Of a DNA stretch of 64,000 nucleotides, positions 8,627 through 17,305 are shown in pieces (within the stretch, counting starts at the first letter, position 1; each line of letters starts with the position of its first letter). Origin of the DNA: Shewanella psychropiezotolerans (GTDB lineage: Bacteria; Pseudomonadota; Gammaproteobacteria; Enterobacterales; Shewanellaceae); contig NZ_CP041614.1 in NCBI RefSeq assembly GCF_007197555.1, positions 2,596,001 to 2,660,000 on the forward strand, given 5' to 3'. The position numbers and the translations under genes were made by a program. Under the pieces are notes generated by a model. That model made no database searches. It was given only the letters and a program-made list of their open reading frames with translations, and had not been told where the DNA came from.

Positions 8627-10528
8627 GTGAAATCCAGTACCTCGGCCTTGCTTTGTATTATCATTGGCTTGTTGACCATCTTACTGGTCAATTTGACCCT
8701 GCTACATCACTTTTATAAAACGTATGAAGATGATTATCAGCGAAAAGAAGATCTATTTTTTAATTCGACCCACGATATGTTGTTGCAACATAAAATCATG
8801 CTCAGCGCATTACGCTCCTTATTTAATGCCTCTGATATAGTTACAAAGGAAGAATTTAATATTTTCTCCGAGGAGCTGTTAAAGATAAAATCTGCGGTTG
8901 CATTTACTCTGGACGATAACTACCAAGTTAAATACATATCTGATCCGGTTTTTCTGTCCGAGATATTAGCTGGTAAGGTACAGCTTAATAAGGATGATAA
9001 GCTGGAATATCAGATGAAAAATTTTTCCAGCATCATCGTTAGCATTGAACAGCAACAAATGCCGTATCTGGTGTATGCCATTTCACATCAGGGGGTGCAA
9101 AAAAGGTTAGATGAATATAAGGGGGTCTGTGCCCGACTGACTTTAGATGGCACTGAGTTTAACAATGCATATTGCAATAAAGAAGCCGCTAATTGGGTGA
9201 CCTCTTTTTTAAAGTATCAAGGTACCGATACTATCGACTTGCCTGAGTACAATAAACAATACAGCATCTCGGCCTGGTCTATTGCACCTGCTGTCCAGAC
9301 TTACGAACTGTATCTGTTGGTGTTCTTTATCACAGCCATGGGAGGTAGCCTATCGGCACTCCTGTACCTTAAGATCCGTAATCATACACGTCTCATTCAG
9401 ATGACCATAGAGACTAAGTCAAAGTTTGCCTTGCTGTCCAGCATAAACCATGAGATCCGCACGCCTATCAATGCAGTGCTAGGCTACAGCCAAATGCTAA
9501 AAGACAGTGATTACTGTGATGTATCCGGACGAAAAACACTGGATAAGATCATCTGGTCGGCAAATCTACTCAATAGTGTTGCAGAAAACACCCTGAATTT
9601 TTCAAAAGCCGAGGCAGGGCACCTGAGCTTAGACTATCGGGATGTCCATTTTATGGATGAACTCAATGCCATAGATGATTATTACAACGACTTTAGTCAA
9701 ACTCACGAGAAGCGTCTGGTGATGCAGGTGCAAGCAGACATGCCAGAACATATTGGCCTGGACAGCACTAAGTTTTTTCAGTTAACGACCAATTTTATCA
9801 ATAACGCCTTTAAATACAGTAATAGCAGTGAAGTCGTGTTCGATATCAGTTTAAAGTCCGTGTCCGGTCAGCACTTTGTGCGTGTGGCGATCAAAGATAC
9901 CGGAAAAGGTATGTCTGTCGAGTCGAAGAAAGCCATCACCCATCCTTTCAATACCGATCCTAATGTTAAGCCGGCCATTCAATCGGGGATCGGGATAGGT
10001 CTCTATACTTGCAAGAAAGTGATAGAAGAGGTCGGCGGCAGCATACGTATACGCAGTAAGGAAAATAAAGGCACATTAGTCCTGTTTCGTTTCCCATATC
10101 GCCAGGCTTCTGAGATGGCTTACAGTAAAAAAAAGATTGAATTGCATGCTAACCCAAGTGGGCCTTGGACCGATATCTCATTATTGTTGGTTGATGATGA
10201 TGAATTTAATTTACAAATATGCGGCAGCGTACTGAAGGCCTGCGGTTTTGTGGTCAGAGCACTTCAAGATGAAGACCAGGCTTTCAAAGCCTTTAAAGCA
10301 TCTCAGCCTCAGGTTGTCGTTATGGATTACCGGTTAGCTAAAGCTGATGGGATCAGCTTAATAGGAGAGATGCAGCAAGTTCAGACCGGTGAGGTTCACT
10401 ATTTTATTTTATCGGCTAATGATAAAAGTGAGATCCCCAACGCCGATGCTTATCCCGATATTACCTTCTTACAAAAACCTCTTAATCTAGCCGTTTTTAT
10501 GCAGCAGTTGGATCTTAGAGTGGCGTGA
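8627..10528 (+). CDS. Hybrid sensor histidine kinase
   Basis: The 633-aa inner-membrane kinase has a first membrane helix (about residues 7-27), a periplasmic sensor domain of about 195 residues with two cysteines, and a second helix near 228-248. The HisKA domain carries phospho-acceptor His275 in NHEIRTP. The HATPase domain shows its N box (FINNAFKY), DTGKGM and GIGIGLY. A C-terminal receiver domain has acidic DDDE near 523, phospho-acceptor Asp567 in VVMDYR and Lys617. GTG at 8627 is chosen because AAGG lies nine bases upstream. No DNA-binding response regulator or Hpt protein is adjacent. It lies 65 bases before the exported 861-aa protein gene on the same strand, so it may be transcribed with the toxin-like genes. 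Confidence 0.92.
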   Translation: MKSSTSALLCIIIGLLTILLVNLTLLHHFYKTYEDDYQRKEDLFFNSTHDMLLQHKIMLSALRSLFNASDIVTKEEFNIFSEELLKIKSAVAFTLDDNYQVKYISDPVFLSEILAGKVQLNKDDKLEYQMKNFSSIIVSIEQQQMPYLVYAISHQGVQKRLDEYKGVCARLTLDGTEFNNAYCNKEAANWVTSFLKYQGTDTIDLPEYNKQYSISAWSIAPAVQTYELYLLVFFITAMGGSLSALLYLKIRNHTRLIQMTIETKSKFALLSSINHEIRTPINAVLGYSQMLKDSDYCDVSGRKTLDKIIWSANLLNSVAENTLNFSKAEAGHLSLDYRDVHFMDELNAIDDYYNDFSQTHEKRLVMQVQADMPEHIGLDSTKFFQLTTNFINNAFKYSNSSEVVFDISLKSVSGQHFVRVAIKDTGKGMSVESKKAITHPFNTDPNVKPAIQSGIGIGLYTCKKVIEEVGGSIRIRSKENKGTLVLFRFPYRQASEMAYSKKKIELHANPSGPWTDISLLLVDDDEFNLQICGSVLKACGFVVRALQDEDQAFKAFKASQPQVVVMDYRLAKADGISLIGEMQQVQTGEVHYFILSANDKSEIPNADAYPDITFLQKPLNLAVFMQQLDLRVA

Positions 10529-10593
10529 CTAAAAACTCGGCCGCTCTAATCCTCTATTAGTGTTCTATATACAGATTATACAAGGAAATGATA

Positions 10594-13179
10594 ATGAAAA
10601 TGAGCTATTTTGCATGTGCTTGTGCGTTGATAACAAGCAGTGCGCATGCTTATGAAATCTGCCAATTGAGTGATGAACTGTCGGTACTCGACAAAGAATC
10701 TTTCAATACCGTTCAACGAGATAATTATCAGACCTTCAGTGAAGACATCACTGCTGATACCTTATTCACGACCGCCCCTGAACATTTGCCTGAACTAAAG
10801 CCTTCGTTACCCGATACTGAGGGGATATTTGCGCGCACCTCGTTATTATTGGAAACTGGGCCAGCCTCGACCTTGGCTATCGAAAGTGGTGAAGCGGCAC
10901 GTTTGATGAGAACTTTGGGTCGTACAACCAGCGGATTAGCCAAAGGGGCACTCGAAGCTTTGGGGCCGATTGGTGATGCTGCTGTCGTGGGGTTATGGGC
11001 ACGCGATGTCGCTAATACCTTCCAAGATGAATCACGCACCAGTTACGATCGCTTTACGTCGGTTATGGGGTTAATCGATTGGTTCGGCGTATTGAAGTTG
11101 CCAGAACGTGAAATTGACCGCCATATTTTGAGCAAGCGTTGGGCTGCTATAGCCGCAGGTGATCATTATAGTTTTTCTGTACACAATGATTTAGTGACTC
11201 AGCAAGACGTACGCAATAAAGTACATTGGGCGGCGCTGGCAGCCAATCAAGATGCGATGTTAACGCAGGTGGTTAACGGTTATGCCACAGATCTTGCCCT
11301 CAAATACCAATTGCATTATCAAGAAGCGGTGAAAGCACAGACTGAGATGGCGGAAACTTTGCTTAATGCGATCGATCTGGAAGTGCGCAAAACTCTGAGT
11401 ACGCATTTTGCGTTTGATTGGGAAGATACCCGTCTGTTTGCCAGTGACTTTTCAAGTGCATGCCAAACTCAAGTGACCGCGCTTGAAGCACTCTATCCTG
11501 CGTACCAAGAAAACAACAATGCCCCACAACGCCTACCTTCAACTAAGGAGGCAAACCGGGCCCTCTCGAGCTTGCAACAGTGTCAGTTTGCGTTACAGCA
11601 ATCGGCTTTCGCCGTGCTGGATGAGCTAAGTAAAGGTCAGCGTGATGGATTATCGCAACCAGCCGTGCACTATCTGTATCGCAGAGCCTTAGAAGCAAAA
11701 AAACAGATTGTCGACACCACCGACAATCACTTGAGTCTGATCCAACAAAAGTTACGTCAGGAGATGCGTAAAGCGGGACATGACACTATTGATGCCTTAT
11801 TCGCATCAGGTAGCATCCAACAAAGCACGCAATTTTTCAAAGAGCAAGCCAGCCGCTATGCGGTGGATGAAATGGCACGCAGCGTGCTTTATCGCCCTGC
11901 CACGGGTCGCGAGCTCAGCACTAAAACTTTAGTTTTGCAGCCTGGTTACTCAAAATGTACTTACTTTGGCGTTTCACGGCGTAATCCTCAAATTCCAATG
12001 TGCTTGGAGGAAACGTGGATCCCCGCGGAAACCCGCACGTTTGATCAGACTAAAGATGATGTGGTAAACGCGATTCGCCTACCCAGCAAGCAGACATACA
12101 TCAGCCACTTTGATGATGCCATGCAGCAATTAGTAACCCATGGCTGGGATGCCAATAACGAAGATGAATGGTTAGAAACACAACTGAAAGACTACGCCAG
12201 ACAACAAACCACCAAGCAACAATCCCGTGATAATAAGCTCTTAGTACAGCGCTGGCTATTTGCTTCGCTCGGCAATGAATGTAGTGGTAATAATGCTTGT
12301 GCAGGGTGGAGCCAAGACTACTTGGCTAAAGAAAATTTGTCACACAATTCATCATTGGCCGATATTGCTAAATGGCTGGCGGCGTACCCAAGTCCAAATA
12401 GTTATGTGCATAAGAATCGCCTAGCCAAGCTCAAGGTCGAGTTGCCTCGCGCATTAGAGAGTGAGTGGCAAGCCGCTCTTAGTCACAGCTATCACAGCTA
12501 TGCTTACCCAAACAGTTTCAATATTGAGCAATATGCTCCCTTGATTGATAGTGCATTAAAAGGTGCAGGACTGAATTTTTCAGCACTGGTTAATCCCGCG
12601 CAATCAGACAAGGTGATGCCAGTGTTTAAGCGCATTGTGAAGACCAAGATTATGGATGCGATGGTTCAATCTGAGACTAGAGGCAACGAGTGGCTCAATG
12701 CACAAATTGGGGACTTCCAACGTTATGCTGCCATTGTCCATGCTCAGCATACGACAACAGGTCATTACGCCCCAGCTCAAGCCGATCATAACACTCTGTT
12801 TTCTCAACCTCTGCCAGCATATCTGCTGCGCTATAGCATTTCCGAGGTGCCTGGTATCTCCAATTTACCCGCAGGTTATGACGGTACGCTGAGAGCATCA
12901 ATCGATGCTATGTATACGCCAAGCTCATCACTGGGCCAGCGTATTACTGAGGTCAGCGCTGCGCAAGACGCAGTAGCCGCTCAGATTGGGCGGGCATGTG
13001 ACATTGATTACACCGACCTGAAACAAAGCTTACTGAACTTATCAGGCAACGACACCTTGATGTGGTTATATCCAATGTCAGATTGGGTCGACAGCTTAAC
13101 GCGTGAACAGTTGCGTTTGCAGGCGGTGATTAACTGGGGGCTCAACAACAAGCCAATAACCATCTTCGTTGCCAGTTGA
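10594..13179 (+). CDS. Exported 861-aa protein, candidate partner of the ADP-ribosyltransferases
   Basis: I recognise no named family. The protein begins with a Sec signal peptide (MKMSYFACACALITSSAHA). A stretch at about residues 100-168 is hydrophobic and helical, with Gly/Ala-rich turns (GALEALGPIGDAAVVGLW). It recalls helical membrane-active or linker regions found beside enterotoxin-like ADP-ribosyltransferase domains, but that is from memory. The remainder is long, mostly helical and rich in Gln and Ala, with about eight cysteines in the mature chain. It has no ART motif of its own. ATG at 10594 is favoured over 10588 because AAGGA then sits seven bases upstream. The gene is followed at 54 and then 74 bases by two exported ADP-ribosyltransferases, so a delivery, binding or pore-forming partner role is the natural inference. 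Confidence 0.7.
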   Translation: MKMSYFACACALITSSAHAYEICQLSDELSVLDKESFNTVQRDNYQTFSEDITADTLFTTAPEHLPELKPSLPDTEGIFARTSLLLETGPASTLAIESGEAARLMRTLGRTTSGLAKGALEALGPIGDAAVVGLWARDVANTFQDESRTSYDRFTSVMGLIDWFGVLKLPEREIDRHILSKRWAAIAAGDHYSFSVHNDLVTQQDVRNKVHWAALAANQDAMLTQVVNGYATDLALKYQLHYQEAVKAQTEMAETLLNAIDLEVRKTLSTHFAFDWEDTRLFASDFSSACQTQVTALEALYPAYQENNNAPQRLPSTKEANRALSSLQQCQFALQQSAFAVLDELSKGQRDGLSQPAVHYLYRRALEAKKQIVDTTDNHLSLIQQKLRQEMRKAGHDTIDALFASGSIQQSTQFFKEQASRYAVDEMARSVLYRPATGRELSTKTLVLQPGYSKCTYFGVSRRNPQIPMCLEETWIPAETRTFDQTKDDVVNAIRLPSKQTYISHFDDAMQQLVTHGWDANNEDEWLETQLKDYARQQTTKQQSRDNKLLVQRWLFASLGNECSGNNACAGWSQDYLAKENLSHNSSLADIAKWLAAYPSPNSYVHKNRLAKLKVELPRALESEWQAALSHSYHSYAYPNSFNIEQYAPLIDSALKGAGLNFSALVNPAQSDKVMPVFKRIVKTKIMDAMVQSETRGNEWLNAQIGDFQRYAAIVHAQHTTTGHYAPAQADHNTLFSQPLPAYLLRYSISEVPGISNLPAGYDGTLRASIDAMYTPSSSLGQRITEVSAAQDAVAAQIGRACDIDYTDLKQSLLNLSGNDTLMWLYPMSDWVDSLTREQLRLQAVINWGLNNKPITIFVAS

Positions 13180-13233
13180 GTCCCAATAATTCGCGCTATT
13201 TCTAATGTGTCTAAGACAATGTAGGGCAAAATT

Positions 13234-13995
13234 ATGAAGTACATCATTACACTTATCGTCAGTTTGACGTTCAGCCTTTATTCCCAAATTTTACTCGCAT
13301 TGCCATTGGATGCTCTGAAGCAACCAATGCGTACACAACAAGAGTTAGCGCAGCTGTCAGAACAGTTCAAAGACTGGTCTGTAGCAGCAACGAGCTGGCG
13401 TCATAAGCTGCTGACCGCAACTGAAAAAAGTGCACTTGAGGATTTTTCAGTGTCGGGCTACATCACGGCGAATGACTATTTACGTGCCAGTGATGGTGCA
13501 GAATGGGGCGCAGCTGCGCGTGATGCACAAAAATACATTCGTCTGGTGCGCAGAGGGCTCGTGAAATTACCACGCTATAAAGGCACTGTTTTTCGCGGCA
13601 GTTGGATGAAAAAATCATTAGCGCAGAAACTTAACGTGGGTGATGTACTACTTGATCCGGCATTTATGTCAACCAGCACCCTACCTGAAATAGCAATACG
13701 CTTCTCTGTTGCACCACCTACTTCAGCCTTGCCAATGGAAAAAGCCTTTTTTGAGATCAATGCACAACATGGCAGTTATACCTTGGGCGGGGTATCAGAA
13801 TACAGTCCGGAAGCAGAAGTATTGCTTGCACCTAAGCGTTTCTTTCGTGTCACAGCGCTTGAAAAAACGGCAAAGGGCAACTTCATTGCAATGGATACCT
13901 TGGCTGGAGCGCCTTCAAACACCAGTCGAGTTTTTAATTTGTTCTCAGGAGAAGAAGTATCGTCATCACGATGGCAGCGCTTATTTTGTCGTTAG
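13234..13995 (+). CDS. Exported mono-ADP-ribosyltransferase, R-S-ExE type (first paralogue)
   Basis: The protein is 253 aa with a signal peptide (cleavage near residue 22). It has the full catalytic signature of the C2/C3-type exotoxin fold: Arg121 in GTVFRGSW, STS at 146-148 (FMSTST), and a biglutamate motif Glu193-Ala-Glu195 (SPEAEVLL). ExE usually means transfer of ADP-ribose from NAD+ to arginine of a target protein. The order matches the ADPrib_exo_Tox (PF03496) family. The C-terminal tail has FSGEE, shared with the second paralogue, and the only cysteine of the mature protein is residue 252 of 253. The start has an AGGG ribosome binding site. Sec export argues against type III delivery. 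The target is unknown. Confidence 0.88.
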   Translation: MKYIITLIVSLTFSLYSQILLALPLDALKQPMRTQQELAQLSEQFKDWSVAATSWRHKLLTATEKSALEDFSVSGYITANDYLRASDGAEWGAAARDAQKYIRLVRRGLVKLPRYKGTVFRGSWMKKSLAQKLNVGDVLLDPAFMSTSTLPEIAIRFSVAPPTSALPMEKAFFEINAQHGSYTLGGVSEYSPEAEVLLAPKRFFRVTALEKTAKGNFIAMDTLAGAPSNTSRVFNLFSGEEVSSSRWQRLFCR

Positions 13996-14022
13996 CCATT
14001 TCATTTAATACATACAGAGATG

Positions 14023-14045
14023 CTCTCGTCACTTAACCACGAGAG
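14023..14045 (+). other. Hairpin between the two ADP-ribosyltransferase genes
   Basis: CTCTCGT and ACGAGAG can pair around a nine-base loop. No T-run follows, so it is more likely a processing or stability element within the operon message than a terminator. Confidence 0.4.
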
Positions 14046-14069
14046 AGTCACATTGACAACGGAGTTATC

Positions 14070-14837
14070 ATGTTAAAAACATTGATATCAGTATTACTGA
14101 TTGTCTTTACTACGTTTACGTGGGCAGAAGACTTTACTGAGTTCACCGGACGCGCACTGAGTCCACAGCAAGAAGAAAACATAGCCGATGCATTGATGGA
14201 TTGGAGTGTTGCTCACCATGTGAAAGCTGAGCAAAGAATGTTGCCGGAAGAGTATAACGCCATCAAACGCTATGGGCGTGTTGATCATGATGTGATCAAT
14301 GAATTCCTACGTGCTGGCGAGCCGAAAGACTTTCTGGGCGGACTCTTTGGCGATGCCCCACAACGCAGTGTAAAAAACATTAAATCGGCTTTGAATAAAC
14401 TGCCCAATTACAAGGGGACAGTTTATCGAGGCTCAACCATCAAAAATGTGCTGCTAGAGAAAATTAATGTGGGTGACATTCTGCATGAGAGAGCATTTCT
14501 CTCTACCTCAAGGATCCCGAGCTATGCTCGCACTTTTTCAGCCAGCGCTGCATACGAAGGTGCGTCGGCAGCACAGTTTAAAATCTCACTTAAATCGGCG
14601 GGGCGAGCGATCAATGCATATACCTTTAAAGCTTATGAAGCCGAGATCTTAGCTAAACCTAATACGTATTACCGTATTGAGGCGATAAATCGCCACTCTC
14701 GTAATCAAAATTTTATCAAACTCAGAGAGATCAAAAAACCAAGTCGTTACTTACGAGCGGATCCGGATGTTCGCGTGTATGACAGTTTTAGTGGTGAAGA
14801 AGTGATATCTCGTCGTAGCAGTCTGATGTGCCTTTAA
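14070..14837 (+). CDS. Exported mono-ADP-ribosyltransferase, R-S-ExE type (second paralogue)
   Basis: This 255-aa product is a diverged copy of the preceding one. It has a signal peptide (MLKTLISVLLIVFTTFTWA), Arg120 in GTVYRGST, STS at 145-147 (FLSTSR) and Glu190-Ala-Glu192 (AYEAEILA), so all three catalytic elements of an arginine-type transferase are intact. Both proteins share an N-terminal DWSV segment, the KGTV-RGS core and the C-terminal FSGEEV tail, and in both the only mature cysteine lies just before the end (residue 254 here). A GGAG ribosome binding site is five bases upstream. A terminator at 14920 closes the operon. Two catalytic paralogues suggest two targets or a duplicated cargo for one carrier. 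Confidence 0.88.
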   Translation: MLKTLISVLLIVFTTFTWAEDFTEFTGRALSPQQEENIADALMDWSVAHHVKAEQRMLPEEYNAIKRYGRVDHDVINEFLRAGEPKDFLGGLFGDAPQRSVKNIKSALNKLPNYKGTVYRGSTIKNVLLEKINVGDILHERAFLSTSRIPSYARTFSASAAYEGASAAQFKISLKSAGRAINAYTFKAYEAEILAKPNTYYRIEAINRHSRNQNFIKLREIKKPSRYLRADPDVRVYDSFSGEEVISRRSSLMCL

Positions 14838-14919
14838 CTAGCATAACCTGCACATATTAAAGCCTAAGTTAGCGTTTATTCACAACATACCAGCATTCGT
14901 TTTATTAATATGCTTAGTA

Positions 14920-14947
14920 AGCCAGAGCAGTCTCTGGCTCATTTTTT
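14920..14947 (+). terminator. Terminator closing the ADP-ribosyltransferase operon
   Basis: AGCCAGAG pairs with CTCTGGCT around a four-base loop and is followed by a T-run. The stem closely resembles the terminator at 7931. Because it lies downstream of an ATG at 14910 that is in frame with the next gene, that ATG cannot be the likely start. Confidence 0.85.
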
Positions 14948-14960
14948 AGAAGTAGTCATT

Positions 14961-16502
14961 ATGATTAAAACTCAAAAAGAACACAGTCAAAAACAGCCTC
15001 ATATCGCCGTGATTGGTGCAGGGATCTCTGGACTCACTATTGCGCATCAGTGCATCAAACAGGGCTATCGAGTCTCTGTTTATGAGAAGGAGTCTTCTGC
15101 TGGCGGAAAATGTATTGGTCATGTTATCGATGGTAAAGTACACGAACTGACTCACCGACAAATATTCTCTAAAAATAAGTGTCTGCTCTCTCTTTTAAAG
15201 GATATTCCAACCGAGACAGGTACATGTTTAGACCATATTCACCCGCAAAATAAAGTGCAATTTCATTGGGCGAAAACGGATAAAACGATGCAGTTTCAGC
15301 GTAGCTATTTTTCGACCATTGAAAAATGGATCGATAACGCCAAATCTGCCTATTCGATGCTCTATGCAAAAGTATCTTTGCATGATATCTACTGGTTCAA
15401 ACGACAGGCTTTATCAGCTGAGATAAATGATTCATACATTCACATACCTGTTAGCGAATATTTTCAATATGGGAAACGACCGCAGCTTGCTAACTTTTTA
15501 CGACCTATGCTAACAGCATGGATTGGTGCGACGGATGATACTCCTGCGATTTCAGTATTAGATTTATTAAGAAATAAAGAGGGAACATTTCACCCGGATC
15601 ATCCCCATGGTTACAGCTTAGGTTTCACCGCTCCTATTTCACAAAGCGTGATTGAGCCATGGTATCAATATCTTAAAACCTTAGGTGTGAAATTTAATTT
15701 TAATCATGAAGTGGGGAATATTCTTGAAAATGAAGAGATACCTGCTAATGCCAATATTTGGCTCAATAATGGTGAAAAGCTACAAGCCGACTACTTTGTA
15801 TTAGCGATACCAGCACATGTTATCCAACAAAAACTATCAAGTAAGTTTAGCGGGAATTTAGCCCTACACCAGGTGTTTAGCCATGGTTTTCAACTGCACT
15901 TCAATCAGTTACCTGAAGCACTTAAAGAAAAGACGGTCGGCATTGTTATTGACTCGCCTTGGGGGCTGAGTTACTGCATCACTTATCCTGAGTGTAAAGA
16001 GCAACAAAGCAGACTGGTTTGCTTGTCGATCACGGCAACCAATATGGATACTGCTCGTGGCAGTGTATACGACAAACCTCTATTTCTTTGTACCCAAGAG
16101 GAAACACTGATTGAACTATCAAGCCAACTCACAGGCAACACACAGCTTCTTGATGACCCACATTTCGTGTCATTCCATATTGGTCCTGGAGCAAAGCTTG
16201 TGTCTCTACTTGACGCAGAACATGCAGAGTATAACGATTGGTATAAAGGTAATACGTTTTTTGATGAAAATGGAAAAGGGTCTTGTTGGGTTATGCAACA
16301 TTCTCTGGCGCATCCTACCTATCAGAACAAAATGGATTTTCATTCTGACGAGTTTTACAATTTGTTTTTCACTGGTGAATGTATTGTCGATGCCAAACAA
16401 ACGTGGCGTGTACCAGCCACATTAGAACGTACCATTGAAACTGCAATTTTATGTCATGAGCGACTGAGTGCACGCATAGAAACCGTGAGTCACTCGCGAT
16501 GA
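14961..16502 (+). CDS. FAD-dependent amine-oxidase/phytoene-desaturase-like oxidoreductase
   Basis: The protein is 513 aa. A Rossmann dinucleotide-binding motif (GAGISGLTIA) at residues 20-29 is followed by a Glu at the end of the second strand (VYEKES) and a GG motif (AGGK), typical of the amine oxidase, phytoene desaturase and squalene-dehydroxylase superfamily. A C-terminal flavin-contacting segment (PATLERTIETA) is present. Substrate unknown; desaturation or oxidation of a lipid, isoprenoid or amine is possible. I use the ATG at 14961; an earlier ATG at 14910 would place the upstream terminator within the gene. The stop overlaps the start of the next membrane protein gene by four bases, so the two are translationally coupled and probably work together. 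Confidence 0.8.
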   Translation: MIKTQKEHSQKQPHIAVIGAGISGLTIAHQCIKQGYRVSVYEKESSAGGKCIGHVIDGKVHELTHRQIFSKNKCLLSLLKDIPTETGTCLDHIHPQNKVQFHWAKTDKTMQFQRSYFSTIEKWIDNAKSAYSMLYAKVSLHDIYWFKRQALSAEINDSYIHIPVSEYFQYGKRPQLANFLRPMLTAWIGATDDTPAISVLDLLRNKEGTFHPDHPHGYSLGFTAPISQSVIEPWYQYLKTLGVKFNFNHEVGNILENEEIPANANIWLNNGEKLQADYFVLAIPAHVIQQKLSSKFSGNLALHQVFSHGFQLHFNQLPEALKEKTVGIVIDSPWGLSYCITYPECKEQQSRLVCLSITATNMDTARGSVYDKPLFLCTQEETLIELSSQLTGNTQLLDDPHFVSFHIGPGAKLVSLLDAEHAEYNDWYKGNTFFDENGKGSCWVMQHSLAHPTYQNKMDFHSDEFYNLFFTGECIVDAKQTWRVPATLERTIETAILCHERLSARIETVSHSR

Positions 16503-17305
16503 CTCACATTTCTCGCACGCACCTGTTTTCCAGTGGATTATTTTTATTGCTGTGTTTGATCTATGCAACTGGATTCTATCAACTTGCACAGTCTTCGGTG
16601 GTCATAACAGTCTTAATTACCTTATTTTTGCCTGTCTTATTTTGGCCGCTTACCAGGACGGTAGAAAACCACCAAGAAATCAAACGTATCCTAATGTTAG
16701 AGTCCTGCTTCAACGTTATCTGTGTGCTTGCTCTGACTCAATCCATCTCTCAAGGAGCGACAGATATATTGTTTGTCGTCTTCTTTATCCTTCAAGCTGG
16801 CGGTTTTATTGCCGTTCAAATTAAAAAGAAAGCCTTTCACTCATTACCGAGTTCACTGTGCCTATCAGTCGCTATTGCTGTGTGGATATTCAATGGCAAT
16901 CAAACCGAGCTTTTAGGTGATGGGAACTTGTTGATTTTTGGCTCACAAGTACCTTGGCAATTAAAAGGTATCTATCTTGCTTGGCTTGCTCAAGTTATTT
17001 TGAGTGAATATCGCCATATACTGCCTAAACTCACTATTTTGTTGGTGCATATGGCATCATTTATTGTTGCTGTCATGGCTGACGACTTCTTTCATGCCCG
17101 TATAGTAACAGCCAGTCACCTACTGTTTTTGAGCTTATGCTTTGACTTGAAGTTACGTAGCTGGGGAGGAGCAGACTTTGCTATTTCCCAAAGGGTTGGT
17201 GTCATGATGTCAAAAGCGAATATAGCCAGCTGGGTATCTATAATCTGTTTACTGGTATGTTTAAGCTTGGCCATTCATCTGTTATCTAATACGTTAATTA
17301 CTTAG
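16499..17305 (+). CDS. Polytopic membrane protein coupled to the flavoenzyme
   Basis: The product is 268 aa with about eight hydrophobic segments over its whole length and short loops. I recognise no family with certainty; the pattern of evenly spaced helices with a histidine-containing motif near residue 200 (DDFFHARIVTASHLL) recalls heme or quinone membrane proteins, but this is weak. It overlaps the FAD oxidoreductase gene by four bases (ATGA), which argues for co-expression and a joint pathway, perhaps as a membrane electron acceptor or substrate transporter. Confidence 0.6.
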   Translation: MTHISRTHLFSSGLFLLLCLIYATGFYQLAQSSVVITVLITLFLPVLFWPLTRTVENHQEIKRILMLESCFNVICVLALTQSISQGATDILFVVFFILQAGGFIAVQIKKKAFHSLPSSLCLSVAIAVWIFNGNQTELLGDGNLLIFGSQVPWQLKGIYLAWLAQVILSEYRHILPKLTILLVHMASFIVAVMADDFFHARIVTASHLLFLSLCFDLKLRSWGGADFAISQRVGVMMSKANIASWVSIICLLVCLSLAIHLLSNTLIT

